A stretch of DNA of 64,000 bases from Marinobacter sp. ANT_B65 (GTDB lineage Bacteria > Pseudomonadota > Gammaproteobacteria > Pseudomonadales > Oleiphilaceae): assembly GCF_002407605.1 (NCBI RefSeq), contig NZ_NXGV01000001.1, forward strand, positions 2,050,022-2,114,021, in the 5' to 3' direction. The notes beneath the pieces are model-generated. The model did no database searches and had not been told where the DNA came from. It was given only the letters and a program-made list of their open reading frames with translations. Made by a program: the position numbers and the translations under genes. Below, piece after piece: positions 48,744 to 60,021 of the stretch (positions are counted from its first letter, which is position 1; each line of letters starts with the position of its first letter).

Positions 48744-51001
48744 TACTTTGCTCCCTGATCCACGACAGCTTCGGATGTTTCGGCGGAGATATTGATGCCG
48801 GTCCCCCTGGCAATCTCTACAAAACCGGGAAATGAGGTTGCTACATTGGCGCAGTCATTTACTTCAATCTCGCCCGTCGCCCGCAACGAAGCCACGGCAA
48901 AAGACATGGCGATACGGTGGTCACCATGGCTCTGAACAGAGCCGCCTTTGATGGTCTGACCGCCCTCAATCACAATGCCGTCCGCCATTACCTCTGTTTC
49001 CACACCGAGTGTCGCCAGACCATCAGCCATCACCTGAATGCGGTCACTTTCCTTTACCCGCAACTCTTCAGCCCCCGACAGCACCGTACGACCGGTAGCA
49101 CAAGTGGCGGCGATGAACAGCGCCGGAAATTCGTCGATCGCCAGAGGCACCTGGTCTTCGGGTATATTTATTCCCTTAAGCTCAGCGGAGCGTACTCGAA
49201 GATCCGCAACCGGCTCTCCACCAATTTCACGCTCTGCCGATACCTCAATATCCGCGCCCATCTGCCTCAGAATGCTGATTACACCCACCCGTGTCGGGTT
49301 CATACCCACATGGCGCAGAGTCAGATCAGAGCCCGGAGCGATACTGGCCGCGACAAGAAAGAAAGCCGCCGATGAAATATCGGCAGGAACGTCAATACAG
49401 CTTGCTGTCAGCTTACCGCCGCCACTGAGGCTGACCGTAGAGCCATCGCGCTCTACTTTATAACCAAAACCGGTGAGCATACGCTCTGTGTGGTCCCGCG
49501 TGGGCGCAGGCTCGGTAACTGACGTAGTGCCGTCAGCATAGAGGCCAGCAAGTAACAGGCAGGATTTCACCTGGGCGCTGGCAATCGGCATATCGTAATG
49601 AATGCCTTTAAGCTGCTTGCCCTGGCTGCCACGAATTTTCAAAGGCGGGCGACCGCCCTCTGCCGTGTCAATAACCGCCCCCATGGAACGCAGCGGATCC
49701 GCAACCCGGTTCATAGGCCGGACTGACAGACTGGCATCGCCGGTAAGCTCGGACTCAAATGACTGCGCAGCCAGAAGACCAGAGAACAATCGCATGCCCG
49801 TACCTGAATTGCCCAGATAGATCGGCCCACGGGGGGCCTGAAGGCCATGCATTCCAACACCGTGAATGCGCACGAACCCGTCGTCCGGGCCCTCAATAGT
49901 AACCCCCATATCCCGGAACGCCTGTATCGTTGCGAGACTGTCTTCACCTTCAAGAAAACCTTTCACTTCGGTTATGCCTTCGGCCAAAGCTCCAAGCATG
50001 ATTGAGCGGTGGGAAATAGACTTGTCCCCTGGCACCCGTATATCACCGATGACTTTGCCACCGGGCTGAAGACGAAACGTCACCTGATTTTCACTGTTAT
50101 TTGTCACGTAAGCCTGTCCTGAAAGCATTTTTGAAAAATGTTCGCGTGCCGCCTTGGCGCGACTGAATACGCGCAACAGCGTGGCGCCGTCCTGGTCTGC
50201 AATCGCAGTGCGCAACTGATCCAGATCATGAGTAAAGTGATCAATCACCCGGAGAACCGCGTCGCGATTGGAAAGAAAAATATCGTGCCACATAACGGGA
50301 TCGCTCGCGGCGATCCGTGTGAAATCACGAAATCCGCCCGCCGCATACCGGAAAATATCCATATTCTCATCTTCCCCGGCCAGAGTATCGACCAGCGAGA
50401 AGGCAATCAGATGGGGAAGATGGCTGGTCGCAGCCAGCACCTCATCGTGATACGCCACGGACATAGTAAGTACGGTGGCACCGCATGCCTCCCACAAAGC
50501 CCTGAGCCTGTCCAGATGGGAATGGCTGACGTTATCAGGCGGAGTCAGTATAACTTTATGATTTGCAAACAGGTCGGGATTGGCGGCACGGATACCACTT
50601 CTTTCCGACCCGGCAATGGGGTGCCCGGGAATAATACGGGGCGGAAACTCTCCGAATACCGCCTCAACATCTTTTACAAAGCCGGATTTAGTACTGCCAA
50701 CGTCGGTCAGAATCGCATCTGCCGCAAGATGAGGGCGTATCTCTTCAAGCACCTTGCGGGTTGCCTGCACCGGCACAGCCAGCACAACAAGATCAGCACC
50801 CTGCACTGCTTCTGCAGTCGTCTCGGCAACCGTATCAATTATACCCAGCGACTGACCCAACAGAAGGTCATCTTTGCGCGTATCTGCACCAACAACTTCC
50901 CGGGCCAGGCTGTTCCTGCGAATAGCACTGGCCAACGAACCACCTATCAGGCCAAGCCCGATAATGGCAACACGCTGAAAGAGCGGTTCGCCGTTCGACA
51001 C
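48743..51001 (-). CDS. tyrA-aroA: Fused prephenate dehydrogenase / 3-phosphoshikimate 1-carboxyvinyltransferase (TyrA-AroA)
   Basis: A 752-residue fusion of two aromatic-pathway enzymes. The TyrA part (about 1-300) begins with the NAD site '[12 protein letters not shown]' and has '[12 protein letters not shown]' and '[10 protein letters not shown]' with the catalytic His. The EPSP synthase part (about 315-752) has '[19 protein letters not shown]', '[10 protein letters not shown]', and 'RVKESDRI' near the end. The fusion and its place between hisC and cmk are known from pseudomonads. Start is GTG 51001, one base after the hisC stop (TGAGGTG), with AGGGAG upstream; the frame open to 51238 lies within hisC. 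Confidence 0.94.
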   Translation of the reverse strand: MSNGEPLFQRVAIIGLGLIGGSLASAIRRNSLAREVVGADTRKDDLLLGQSLGIIDTVAETTAEAVQGADLVVLAVPVQATRKVLEEIRPHLAADAILTDVGSTKSGFVKDVEAVFGEFPPRIIPGHPIAGSERSGIRAANPDLFANHKVILTPPDNVSHSHLDRLRALWEACGATVLTMSVAYHDEVLAATSHLPHLIAFSLVDTLAGEDENMDIFRYAAGGFRDFTRIAASDPVMWHDIFLSNRDAVLRVIDHFTHDLDQLRTAIADQDGATLLRVFSRAKAAREHFSKMLSGQAYVTNNSENQVTFRLQPGGKVIGDIRVPGDKSISHRSIMLGALAEGITEVKGFLEGEDSLATIQAFRDMGVTIEGPDDGFVRIHGVGMHGLQAPRGPIYLGNSGTGMRLFSGLLAAQSFESELTGDASLSVRPMNRVADPLRSMGAVIDTAEGGRPPLKIRGSQGKQLKGIHYDMPIASAQVKSCLLLAGLYADGTTSVTEPAPTRDHTERMLTGFGYKVERDGSTVSLSGGGKLTASCIDVPADISSAAFFLVAASIAPGSDLTLRHVGMNPTRVGVISILRQMGADIEVSAEREIGGEPVADLRVRSAELKGINIPEDQVPLAIDEFPALFIAATCATGRTVLSGAEELRVKESDRIQVMADGLATLGVETEVMADGIVIEGGQTIKGGSVQSHGDHRIAMSFAVASLRATGEIEVNDCANVATSFPGFVEIARGTGINISAETSEAVVDQGAK

Positions 51002-51002
51002 C

Positions 51003-52139
51003 TCAGGCTCCCTGCCCTGAAGCAGCCAGAGCCTTTGGAAGCGCATTGATAAAATAATCGTTCTGCTCAGGCAGGCCAACAGTAACCCGAAGGTAATCAG
51101 GCATTCCGTAACCCGCAACCGGACGCACAATAACACCTTGAGCCAGCAAAGCCTGGTAAACACCCATGGCTTGCGGCCCCACCTCAACAGCCACAAAGTT
51201 TCCGGATGAAGGGATATAGCGGAGCCCCATCTGGTCAAAAGCCTGTTCCAGCTGTTTCAATCCGGCGGTGTTCACTTCACGGGAGCGCTGCAAATAACCT
51301 TCATCGTCGAGCACCGCCGTGGCGGCTGCCAGGGCGACGGAGCTTACATTGAAAGGCTGGCGAACGCGGTTCAGGATATTGGCGATAGCCGGCGAACTGA
51401 TGCAGTACCCGACACGCAGAGCCGCAAGGCCCCAGGCTTTGGAAAATGTACGGCAGACAATCAGGTTCGGAAAACGGGCCAGCAAGGCAACACCAACACC
51501 AACACCGTCCGGATCCTTCTCCCCGGTCATATACTCGCAGTATGCCTCATCCAGAACCACCAGCACGTCTTCAGGTATCTTACCCAGAAAGGCTTCAATG
51601 GCATCTGAATCATGCACTGTTCCCGTGGGGTTATTCGGGTTGGCTATAAATATCAACCTGGTCTTGTCTGTAACGGCCGCCGCCATGGCATCCAGGTCGT
51701 GGCCCCAGTCCCTGGCCGGCACAGCAACAGCTTTCGCGCCAATAGCCTGAGTAACAATCGGGTAAACCGCAAATGCATACTGGGAAAACACAATCTCGGA
51801 ATCCGTCCCGGCAAAGCAACGGGCAATCACTTCGAGTACGTCGTTTGAGCCGTTTCCAAGCGTAATCTGGTCAGCCCCAACGCCAAGTCGCGCGGACAGC
51901 TTCTGTTTCAGGTCAAACCCGTTGCCATCGGGGTACAGGCAGAGGTCTGTCATCGCGTTTTCGGCTGCCAAGACGGCTTTCCTGCTCGGCCCCAAAGGGT
52001 TCTCATTACTGGCGAGTTTGATAATCTCCGCCGGATCGAGCCCCAGCTCACGGGCCAGCTCACTGATAGGCTTGCCCGGCTGATAGGGAGACAGGGCCTG
52101 AACGCCTTTTACCGCAAGGCTTTGATAATCAATTGCCAT
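51003..52139 (-). CDS. hisC: Histidinol-phosphate/aromatic aminotransferase HisC
   Basis: A 378-residue PLP enzyme. The Schiff-base Lys is in 'RTFSKAWGLAALRVGY', cofactor contacts are 'FIANPNNPTGTV' and 'VVLDEAYCEY', and the carboxylate Arg is near the end in 'DYLRVTVG'. In the aromatic supraoperon of pseudomonads this paralogue (hisHb) serves tyrosine and phenylalanine formation as well as histidine. Here it lies between pheA and tyrA-aroA, so a broad-specificity role is likely. Confidence 0.94.
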   Translation of the reverse strand: MAIDYQSLAVKGVQALSPYQPGKPISELARELGLDPAEIIKLASNENPLGPSRKAVLAAENAMTDLCLYPDGNGFDLKQKLSARLGVGADQITLGNGSNDVLEVIARCFAGTDSEIVFSQYAFAVYPIVTQAIGAKAVAVPARDWGHDLDAMAAAVTDKTRLIFIANPNNPTGTVHDSDAIEAFLGKIPEDVLVVLDEAYCEYMTGEKDPDGVGVGVALLARFPNLIVCRTFSKAWGLAALRVGYCISSPAIANILNRVRQPFNVSSVALAAATAVLDDEGYLQRSREVNTAGLKQLEQAFDQMGLRYIPSSGNFVAVEVGPQAMGVYQALLAQGVIVRPVAGYGMPDYLRVTVGLPEQNDYFINALPKALAASGQGA

Positions 52140-52179
52140 AATCCTTCCTTAACTGACTGATCTCAGAGCTATCCAGAGA

Positions 52180-53277
52180 CTAAAGAACACCAATGGGGTA
52201 AGAGCCCAAACGCTTGAGCTCAACAGCTTCTTCTTCCACCTCGGCCAGCACTTTATGGGCCGGCTCATCGCCCATATGCCCTTCAAAATCTATGTAGAAC
52301 ACATAAGCCCAGGTGCCACTGGGTGACGGCCGGGTCTCAATCCGTGTAAGGCTGATCCCATGGCTGTGAAACGGCTCCAGCAACTGATAAAGCGCGCCCG
52401 GCTTGTTTCTCATTGAAACAAGAATCGATGATTTGTCATGCCCGCTGGCCTGAACTTCTTCGCGGCCAATAATCAGGAATCGCGTGGTATTGTCTGGCCG
52501 GTCTTCTATACAGTCCGCCAGCTTTTCCAGACCATATAACTCCGCTGCCATGTCGCCGGCAATCGCAGCAGTACCCGGCTCCTTGGCTGCACGACGTGCA
52601 GCTTCAGCATTGCTGGACACCGTTACCCGCTCAATGCCGTAGCGATGAGTGTCCAACCATTGACGGCACTGGGCAAACGATTGCTGGTGCGAGTATATCC
52701 GGGTAATTTCCTGGTCCCGGAATTCCGGTGAAACCAGCAGGTGATGATGGATTCGCAACTGTACTTCACCACAGATCTTAAGCGGTGAGGACATGAACAT
52801 ATCGAGGGTGTGATTGATCATGCCCTCTGTAGAGTTCTCAACAGGCACGACACCATAATGCGCAGCTCCGGATTCCACTTCACGGAAAACCGCATCAATC
52901 GCCGGCATAGGAACGCTGACAACCGAGTGCCCGAAATGCTTGAGCGCAGCCGCCTGGGTAAAGGTGCCGACAGGCCCCAGAAAGGCAATATGCATGGGCT
53001 TTTCCAGAGCCAGGCACGCCGACATTATCTCGCGAAACAACCGGGCCATTTCCTCATCTGCCAGAGGGCCGGGGTTAGCCTCCTTGATGCGGCGCAGTAC
53101 CTGGGCTTCCCGTTCCGGGCGGTAGAAAAACACATCTTCCCCCGGATTCGCAGCCATTTTTACATGGGCAACTTCCTGGGCACATTTGGCGCGAGCACTG
53201 ATCAGCTCCATGATCTGCTGATCAAGGCTGTCTATTTCTTCCCGCAGTTCTCCAAGACGGACCTGCTCATCACTCAT
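52180..53277 (-). CDS. pheA: Chorismate mutase / prephenate dehydratase (P-protein)
   Basis: A 365-residue fusion leading to phenylpyruvate. The AroQ chorismate mutase (about 1-90) has 'LREEIDSLDQQIMELISARAKCAQEV'. The dehydratase (about 95-270) has 'AFLGPVGTFTQAAALKHF' and 'NSTEGMINHTLDMF'. The ACT domain (about 280-360) with 'KPGALYQLLEPFHSHGISLTRIETRP' would sense phenylalanine. It is 2 bp from serC, so co-translated. Confidence 0.96.
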   Translation of the reverse strand: MSDEQVRLGELREEIDSLDQQIMELISARAKCAQEVAHVKMAANPGEDVFFYRPEREAQVLRRIKEANPGPLADEEMARLFREIMSACLALEKPMHIAFLGPVGTFTQAAALKHFGHSVVSVPMPAIDAVFREVESGAAHYGVVPVENSTEGMINHTLDMFMSSPLKICGEVQLRIHHHLLVSPEFRDQEITRIYSHQQSFAQCRQWLDTHRYGIERVTVSSNAEAARRAAKEPGTAAIAGDMAAELYGLEKLADCIEDRPDNTTRFLIIGREEVQASGHDKSSILVSMRNKPGALYQLLEPFHSHGISLTRIETRPSPSGTWAYVFYIDFEGHMGDEPAHKVLAEVEEEAVELKRLGSYPIGVL

Positions 53278-53279
53278 GA

Positions 53280-54362
53280 TCAGCCCCGCTCCTTCGCAAA
53301 TTCTGTCATGTACTGAATCAGCGCATCCACGCCCGCCTCAGGCATAGCATTGTAGATACTGGCGCGCATACCACCGACTGACCGATGACCAGCGAGATTC
53401 AGTAAACCACGGTCGTTGGCTCCTTCGAGGAACATACTGTTCAGAGCATCGTCTTGCAGCGTAAAAGGTATGTTCATCCAGGAGCGGAAACGCGGATCTA
53501 TGGGGTTGGCATAAAACTCATTGGTATCAATGAAGCCATACAGTTTTTCTGCCTTGCGCCGGTTAATCTCGCCCATGGCCTTAACACCACCCTGGGCTTT
53601 CAGCCACTTGAACACCAGCCCGGCAAGATACCAGGAGTATGTCGCAGGCGTGTTGTACATGGAGCCGTTATCAGCAATCACCTGGTAGTTCATCATGGTC
53701 GGTGTTTCCTTGCGGGCTTTGCCCAGAAGGTCCTTCCGGATAATGACAACAACCAGCCCCGAGGGGCCAATGTTTTTCTGGGCACCAGCATAAATCAATC
53801 CGAACTTCGAGATATCCACCGGGCGCGACAGCATATTAGAGGACATATCCGCTACCAGCGGTACATCTGCGCTTTCGGGAACGAAATCGAATTCCAGACC
53901 ACCGATGGTTTCATTGGGCGTGTAATGCAGATATGCCGCATCGGCACTGGTCTGCCAGGACCCCTGCTCCGGAATACTGGCGAAGCCGCTGCCCTCAGAG
54001 CTGGCAACTACATTCACATTCCCGTAGCGCTGAGCCTCGGCAATGGCTTTTTTCGACCATATACCAGTGTTTACATAATCCGCAGACGCCTTGTCCCCAA
54101 GCAGATTCAGGGGAATTGTAGAGAACTGGCTGGAAGCTCCACCTTGCATAAAGAGAACGGCGTAATCATCTGATACTCCAGCTAATTCACGCAAATCCTG
54201 CTCAGCAGTTTCGGCAATTTTCACAAACTCGTCACTGCGATGACTCATTTCCATCACGGACATGCCTGTGCCACGCCAGTCCAGCATCTCATCCCGTGCC
54301 TGTGCCAGCACGCTCTCCGGCAAGGTTGCCGGACCTGCACAAAAATTATACGCCCTGCTCAT
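53280..54362 (-). CDS. serC: Phosphoserine aminotransferase
   Basis: A 360-residue PLP enzyme for serine and pyridoxal synthesis. 'YNFCAGPATLPESVL' starts it, the cofactor lysine is in 'YAGAQKNIGPSGLVVVI', and 'RASIYNAMPEAGVDAL' ends it. I use ATG 54362 (MSRAYNF), the family's normal start, over the in-frame codon at 54380. It follows gyrA by about 50 bp. Confidence 0.95.
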   Translation of the reverse strand: MSRAYNFCAGPATLPESVLAQARDEMLDWRGTGMSVMEMSHRSDEFVKIAETAEQDLRELAGVSDDYAVLFMQGGASSQFSTIPLNLLGDKASADYVNTGIWSKKAIAEAQRYGNVNVVASSEGSGFASIPEQGSWQTSADAAYLHYTPNETIGGLEFDFVPESADVPLVADMSSNMLSRPVDISKFGLIYAGAQKNIGPSGLVVVIIRKDLLGKARKETPTMMNYQVIADNGSMYNTPATYSWYLAGLVFKWLKAQGGVKAMGEINRRKAEKLYGFIDTNEFYANPIDPRFRSWMNIPFTLQDDALNSMFLEGANDRGLLNLAGHRSVGGMRASIYNAMPEAGVDALIQYMTEFAKERG

Positions 54363-54412
54363 GTCTCTGTGGTCTCTCACGTCATGCGGATTCGTTGTTC
54401 GGCAGTGCTGGC

Positions 54413-57040
54413 TTATTCCTCGCCAGCATCCTGTTCCGGACTGCTGTCTGCGCTTTCATCTGTTGAAGTCTCTTCACCTTCGACATCAGCGTCTTCGATG
54501 TCCTCATCGTCGGTTTCGGCAATCCGCTCCACACCGACCAGGCGCTCGTCTTCCTGGCTTAGCCTGATCAGGCGCACGCCCTGTGTATTCCGGCTAAGAA
54601 CAGACACTTCATCTGTGCGGGTACGAACCAGGGTACCCTTATCGGAAATAAGCATCATTTCATCGCCATCGAACAGCTGTAGCGCTGTTACCAGGTTGCC
54701 GTTACGCTCGGAACATTGCATGGCGATAACGCCCTGACTGCCACGACTGTAGGTCGGAAACTCATCAATCGCAGTACGTTTACCGTAGCCATGCTCACTG
54801 GCGGTCAGGATCACACCGCCTTCCTGAGGAATAATCAGGGAGACCACGTGATAACCTTCCGGCATCCTGATGCCACGTACGCCACGGGCCGTCCTGCTCA
54901 GCGGGCGAACGGCTTCTTCATTGAAGCGAACCGCTTTACCTGCCGAGGAGAACAGCATGATTTCGGCATCACCTTCCGTTATCGCAGCGCCAATCAGCGT
55001 ATCGCCTTCATCAAGAGACAAGGCAATCAGACCACTGCTGCGGGGGCGTGAGAAGTTCGGCAAAGGTGTTTTCTTTACGACGCCCGCAGACGTTGCCATC
55101 AGAACAAACTGATTTTCCGGGTAGTCCCGCACTGGCAGGAAGGTGGTAATACGCTCACCCTCTTCCAGCGGCAGAATATTTACCATTGGCCGGCCGCGGG
55201 ACGCACGGCTGGCACGGGGAATCTCGAACACTCGCAGCCAGTAAACTTTGCCACGGTTCGAGAAACACAGAATGGTGTCATGGGAGTTTGCAACCAGCAA
55301 CTTCTCAACAAAGTCTTCGTCTTTCATTGAGGTCGCGGCCTTGCCTCGCCCACCACGGCGCTGAGCCTGATAATCTTCAACCGCCTGGGTCTTGGCATAA
55401 CCACTATGGGAAATGGTTACTACCAGGTCTTCTTCATCAATCAGATCGGCAATCGTGAGATCACGCTGGGAACTGGTTATTTCAGTGCGGCGTTCGTCAC
55501 CGAACTCTTCTACCACGGCTTCCAGCTCTTCACGGATAACCTGCATCAGGCGATCCGGGTCACCCAGGATTTCAAGCAGCCCTGCAATTTTCTCAAGGAT
55601 TTCCCTGTACTCGTTCTGAAGCTTTTCAGTCTCCAGACCGGTCAGACGGTGCAGACGCATATCCAGGATAGCCTGGGTCTGTTCCGGCGACATGAAGTAC
55701 AGGCCGTCACGCAGACCGTAGATTTCCGGCAGATCGTCCGGGCGACAGGCATCTTCGCCAGCACGCTCAAGCATCGCCATCACATTACCGGGCGCCCAGC
55801 CTCTAGCCATGAGTTTTTCTTTGGCTTCCAAAGAGCTTGGGGACGCCTTGATAAGCTCGATCATTTCATCAATGTTGGCCAGAGCAACTGTCAGGCCTTC
55901 AAGAATGTGCCCACGCTCACGGGCTTTACGCAGTTCAAATATGGTACGACGCGTCACCACTTCACGGCGGTGACGCACGAAAGCATCCAGCATTTCCTTG
56001 AGATTAAGGATTCTGGGCTCGCCATCTATCAGCGCGACCATGTTGATACCGAACACAGTCTGCAACTGGGTATGCTTGAACAGGTTGTTGATCACAACCT
56101 CCGGGTTCTCACCGCGGCGCAGCTCTATGAAAACACGGATACCTTCCTTGTTGGATTCATCCCGCAGTTCGGTGATGCCTTCCAGACGCTTTTCCTTCAC
56201 CAGCTCGGCGATCTTTTCGATCAGGCGGGCCTTGTTCAGCTGATACGGCAGCTCGGTGATGATGATGGCATCACGATTGGTTTTCTTGTCGTGTTCAATT
56301 TCGTGACGGGCGCGGATATAAATACGACCACGACCAGTACGATAGGCCTCAACAATGCCAGCGCGGCCATTGATGATGCCCTCGGTGGGGAAATCCGGTC
56401 CGGGAATGAACTCCATCAGCTCATCCACGGTAAGATCCGGGTTATCAATCAGCGCCAGACAGCCATTGACCACTTCCGTCAGGTTATGGGGCGGAATATT
56501 GGTGGCCATACCCACGGCGATACCTGATGAACCGTTCACCAGCAGATTCGGAACCCGGGTAGGCATTACCTCGGGAATTCGTTCTGTGCCGTCGTAGTTG
56601 TCGACAAAATCTACGGTTTCTTTATCAAGATCCGCCAACAGGGAGTGTGCAATTTTCTCCATGCGGATTTCGGTGTAACGCATGGCTGCTGCGTTATCAC
56701 CATCGATAGAACCGAAGTTTCCCTGGCCGTTTACCAGCGGATAACGCAGGGAAAATGGCTGAGCCATACGAACGATAGTGTCGTAAACCGCAGAGTCACC
56801 GTGCGGGTGGTATTTACCGATAACATCACCCACCACACGGGCAGACTTCTTGTAGGCCTTGTTCCAGTCGTTATTCAGTTCGGACATTGCGAACAGAACA
56901 CGACGGTGAACCGGCTTGAGGCCATCCCGCACGTCCGGAAGCGCTCGCCCGACGATAACGCTCATTGCGTAATCCAGGTAAGACTGCTTCAGTTCATCTT
57001 CAATATTGACCGGCAGGATCTCTTTGGCTAATTCACCCAT
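54413..57040 (-). CDS. gyrA: DNA gyrase subunit A
   Basis: An 875-residue type II topoisomerase subunit that cuts and rejoins DNA. The catalytic Tyr122 is in 'AAAMRYTE'. The quinolone-determining region reads '[19 protein letters not shown]' with Ser83 and Asp87, the susceptible-type residues. The C-terminal beta-pinwheel carries the GyrA box 'QRRGGRGK', and an acidic tail ([19 protein letters not shown]...) follows. It is the first gene of the supraoperon. Confidence 0.98.
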   Translation of the reverse strand: MGELAKEILPVNIEDELKQSYLDYAMSVIVGRALPDVRDGLKPVHRRVLFAMSELNNDWNKAYKKSARVVGDVIGKYHPHGDSAVYDTIVRMAQPFSLRYPLVNGQGNFGSIDGDNAAAMRYTEIRMEKIAHSLLADLDKETVDFVDNYDGTERIPEVMPTRVPNLLVNGSSGIAVGMATNIPPHNLTEVVNGCLALIDNPDLTVDELMEFIPGPDFPTEGIINGRAGIVEAYRTGRGRIYIRARHEIEHDKKTNRDAIIITELPYQLNKARLIEKIAELVKEKRLEGITELRDESNKEGIRVFIELRRGENPEVVINNLFKHTQLQTVFGINMVALIDGEPRILNLKEMLDAFVRHRREVVTRRTIFELRKARERGHILEGLTVALANIDEMIELIKASPSSLEAKEKLMARGWAPGNVMAMLERAGEDACRPDDLPEIYGLRDGLYFMSPEQTQAILDMRLHRLTGLETEKLQNEYREILEKIAGLLEILGDPDRLMQVIREELEAVVEEFGDERRTEITSSQRDLTIADLIDEEDLVVTISHSGYAKTQAVEDYQAQRRGGRGKAATSMKDEDFVEKLLVANSHDTILCFSNRGKVYWLRVFEIPRASRASRGRPMVNILPLEEGERITTFLPVRDYPENQFVLMATSAGVVKKTPLPNFSRPRSSGLIALSLDEGDTLIGAAITEGDAEIMLFSSAGKAVRFNEEAVRPLSRTARGVRGIRMPEGYHVVSLIIPQEGGVILTASEHGYGKRTAIDEFPTYSRGSQGVIAMQCSERNGNLVTALQLFDGDEMMLISDKGTLVRTRTDEVSVLSRNTQGVRLIRLSQEDERLVGVERIAETDDEDIEDADVEGEETSTDESADSSPEQDAGEE

Positions 57041-57166
57041 CGAGAAAGGTTCCTTTGCGTTATCTGGAAGTCGTTTCAGGGCCGTATCCCGGCCCCGTAG
57101 TTATTCATCAACAAGCCGCCAACTCTACCACAGTCGCACCCTTTCAGGGGCATCTGCTGGGCATCC

Positions 57167-58021
57167 TTAATCAAATACTACGGTCTTGTTTTCGTAGGTG
57201 ATTACGCGATCCTCAATATGAGAGCGCAACCCCCGGGCAAGAACGTTTTTCTCCACATCCTTACCAAGACGCACCATGTCATCAATGGTATCGCTATGGG
57301 TAATACGGATGACGTCCTGCTCAATAATAGGCCCCTGATCAAGATCCTGGGTCACGTAATGGCAAGTGGCCCCGATCAGCTTGACCCCACGGCTATAAGC
57401 CTGATGGTAAGGCCGTGCTCCGGCGAAGGACGGCAGAAAACTGTGGTGAATGTTGATCACCTTACCGGCGTACCTTGCACAAAGGTCGGGCGGAAGAATC
57501 TGCATATACCGTGCGAGAACCACCACATCGACTTCGTAATTCCGGAAAAGCTCGTCAATGTGGGCAAACGCCTCTTCGCGATTGTCCTTGCTCACCGGAA
57601 TATGGTGATATGGAATTTCATGCCATTCAACCATGCGGCGCAAATCATCATGATTAGAGACGACTGCAACGATCTCGGCATTGATTTCCTTACTGTGCCA
57701 GCGGTACAGGAGATCAGCCACACAATGGGACTCCTTACTGCACATCAGGATGACTTTTTTGGGCTGGGCCGAGTCGGCGATATGCCAGTGCATATCAAAC
57801 TCCCGGGCAATCGGCTCAAACGAGGCACGGAATTGATCGAGGCCAAACGGAATAGACTCGGCCTTGATCTCGTGGCGCATGAAGAACCGGCCGGTGTGGG
57901 TATCCGAATGATGACTGGCTTCGGTGATCCAGCCATTATAAGTCGACAGAAAATTACTCACCTTGGCGACAATTCCAACCCTGTCCGGGCAGGAAATCAC
58001 AAGACGGTAGGTATGCTCCAT
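57167..58021 (-). CDS. purU: Formyltetrahydrofolate deformylase
   Basis: A 284-residue enzyme that releases formate from 10-formyl-THF for PurT. An N-terminal ACT domain (about 1-85, 'RLVISCPDRVGIVAKVSNFL') precedes the formyltransferase-like domain with 'VVLARYMQILP', the catalytic His in 'INIHHSFLPSF' and Asp in 'TQDLDQGPIIEQD'. Length is standard. It is divergent from ggt. Confidence 0.96.
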   Translation of the reverse strand: MEHTYRLVISCPDRVGIVAKVSNFLSTYNGWITEASHHSDTHTGRFFMRHEIKAESIPFGLDQFRASFEPIAREFDMHWHIADSAQPKKVILMCSKESHCVADLLYRWHSKEINAEIVAVVSNHDDLRRMVEWHEIPYHHIPVSKDNREEAFAHIDELFRNYEVDVVVLARYMQILPPDLCARYAGKVINIHHSFLPSFAGARPYHQAYSRGVKLIGATCHYVTQDLDQGPIIEQDVIRITHSDTIDDMVRLGKDVEKNVLARGLRSHIEDRVITYENKTVVFD

Positions 58022-58189
58022 GAAAACCTTTCCTTAACTGACAAACGGGAAAGCAGGTACACCGGAAACCATTACCGAAACAACTGCCGGACCAGTCAGC
58101 CAGAACAGTGATCGGGGTTGGCGGTACGCACCCTGTAAAATGACGCGCTATCATAGCCTATATGGACATCAGAAACGAGGAGCGGAGAC

Positions 58190-59968
58190 ATGGGCAGAGA
58201 CCTACACCGGCAAACACAGAAAACCCGATTCACCGGACGCTCAGGCGGCATGAGTGCGCTCACCCTGGCAACGCTTCTGACAGTGTGCGTTACAACGCTG
58301 GCAACACCGGCTTTCAGTCAGGCCATTATCGAGGGCGAACGGTTTCACCCTGCCAGCGCCCGCCAGGGTATGGTGGCAACGAGCCACACTCTGGCTACAG
58401 AAGTCGCGCTGGAAGTACTGAAAAACGGCGGAAACGCAGTGGATGCAGCGGTTACCGCAGGCTTTGCACTGGCTGTCACTCAGCCGAGATCAGGCAATAT
58501 CGGTGGCGGTGGTTTTATGCTGATATCAAAAGGCGACGGCTCCGAGCCTGAAGCTATCGACTACAGGGAAAAGGCGCCATCAGCTGCCACGGAAACCATG
58601 TATCAGGATGAATCCGGCGAGGTGGTACAGAATCGTAGCCGGTTTACCCACCTGGCCGCAGGCGTTCCCGGTACTGTTGCCGGCCTTGCCATGGCTCTGG
58701 AGCGCCATGGAACAATATCTCTGAAACAGGCTCTGGCACCTGCCATCAAACTCGCCAGAGAAGGGTTTATCGTTCCTCAACGCTTCAGCGAAGGCCTTGA
58801 ACAGGCCCGGGAACGGCTTCAGCGCTGGCCTGCAACTCTGGAAACCTTTTACAAAGACGACGGCTCAGCCTGGCAAGCTGGCGAACGTTTCCGGCAACCG
58901 GAACTTGCTGACACGCTTCAGCGTATCGCCGACGAGGGTGTAAAAGGTTTTTACGAGGGTAAAACCGCACAACTGATTGTTGAGGAGATGGAGAGGCACG
59001 GAGGTCTCATCACCCGGCAGGATCTTGAAGACTACCAACCGATTGCGCGCGCTCCGGTACACGGAAGTTACCGGGGTTACGATATCTATTCAATGTCGCC
59101 TCCCTCCTCCGGCGGCACACATATCGTCCAGATACTGAATATTCTTGAGGGCTATCCAATCAGGAAACTTGGCCACAATTCGGCCGATACGATTCATTAC
59201 ATGGCCGAGGCCATGAAACTGGCTTACGCCGACCGCTCACAATATCTGGGTGATACGGATTATGTAGACGTGCCGCTAAAAGGACTTACAAGTAAGCCTT
59301 ACGCTGAAGAGCTGCGCCAGGGTATAGAACAGGATAAGGCCCGCCCTGCAGAGGATATCCGCCCCGGCCAGCCAGCTGGTTACGAAAGCCCGGAAACTAC
59401 CCACTTTTCGGTTGTCGACAAATGGGGCAATGCGGTATCAAACACCTACACCATCAACTTCAGCTACGGTTCGGGGATTACCGTGCAGGGTGCCGGTTTT
59501 TTACTTAATAATGAAATGGATGATTTCAGTGCCAAACCAGGCGTTCCCAACGCTTACGGTCTGATCGGCGGCGAGGCAAACAAGGTAGAACCGGGTAAAC
59601 GCATGCTCAGCTCCATGTCGCCAACCATCGTACGCAAAGGCGACCGTAACTTTCTGGTAACCGGTAGTCCGGGTGGCTCGCGGATCATCACCACCACTTT
59701 GCAGGTGATCATGAATGTGATTGATCACGACATGAACATTCAATCAGCTGTCAGCGTGCCCCGCATCCATCACCAGTGGCTTCCGGATGAAATCCGCGTA
59801 GAACAGGGTATCAGTGCAGACACAGTGCGCTTGCTTGAAAATCGTGGCCACAAAGTGGTAACCAATTCTGCCATGGGCGCTATTCAGAGTATCATGATCG
59901 GAGACGACGGTACTTTGTACGGCGGTGCAGACCCGAGGCGCAGCACTTCCTCGGCCATGGGCTTCTGA
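58190..59968 (+). CDS. ggt: Gamma-glutamyltransferase
   Basis: A 592-residue periplasmic N-terminal-nucleophile hydrolase that splits glutathione and transfers its gamma-glutamyl group. A long signal region (to about residue 45, TPAFSQA) precedes '[28 protein letters not shown]'. Autocleavage would fall before Thr403 in 'ETTHFSVVD', the new N-terminal nucleophile. '[10 protein letters not shown]' and '[10 protein letters not shown]' line the pocket. GAGGAG sits seven bases before the ATG. It is likely co-transcribed with the ftsH-like gene 53 bp downstream, as no terminator lies between. Confidence 0.95.
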   Translation: MGRDLHRQTQKTRFTGRSGGMSALTLATLLTVCVTTLATPAFSQAIIEGERFHPASARQGMVATSHTLATEVALEVLKNGGNAVDAAVTAGFALAVTQPRSGNIGGGGFMLISKGDGSEPEAIDYREKAPSAATETMYQDESGEVVQNRSRFTHLAAGVPGTVAGLAMALERHGTISLKQALAPAIKLAREGFIVPQRFSEGLEQARERLQRWPATLETFYKDDGSAWQAGERFRQPELADTLQRIADEGVKGFYEGKTAQLIVEEMERHGGLITRQDLEDYQPIARAPVHGSYRGYDIYSMSPPSSGGTHIVQILNILEGYPIRKLGHNSADTIHYMAEAMKLAYADRSQYLGDTDYVDVPLKGLTSKPYAEELRQGIEQDKARPAEDIRPGQPAGYESPETTHFSVVDKWGNAVSNTYTINFSYGSGITVQGAGFLLNNEMDDFSAKPGVPNAYGLIGGEANKVEPGKRMLSSMSPTIVRKGDRNFLVTGSPGGSRIITTTLQVIMNVIDHDMNIQSAVSVPRIHHQWLPDEIRVEQGISADTVRLLENRGHKVVTNSAMGAIQSIMIGDDGTLYGGADPRRSTSSAMGF

Positions 59969-60021
59969 GACAGAAGCCATGCAGATACAAGGACAGATAC
60001 GGTGGAGAACCCAGGATCAAA

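Noticed and set aside
56770..56805. Possible quinolone-resistance change in gyrA
   Set aside because: Ser83 and Asp87 are both the wild-type residues.
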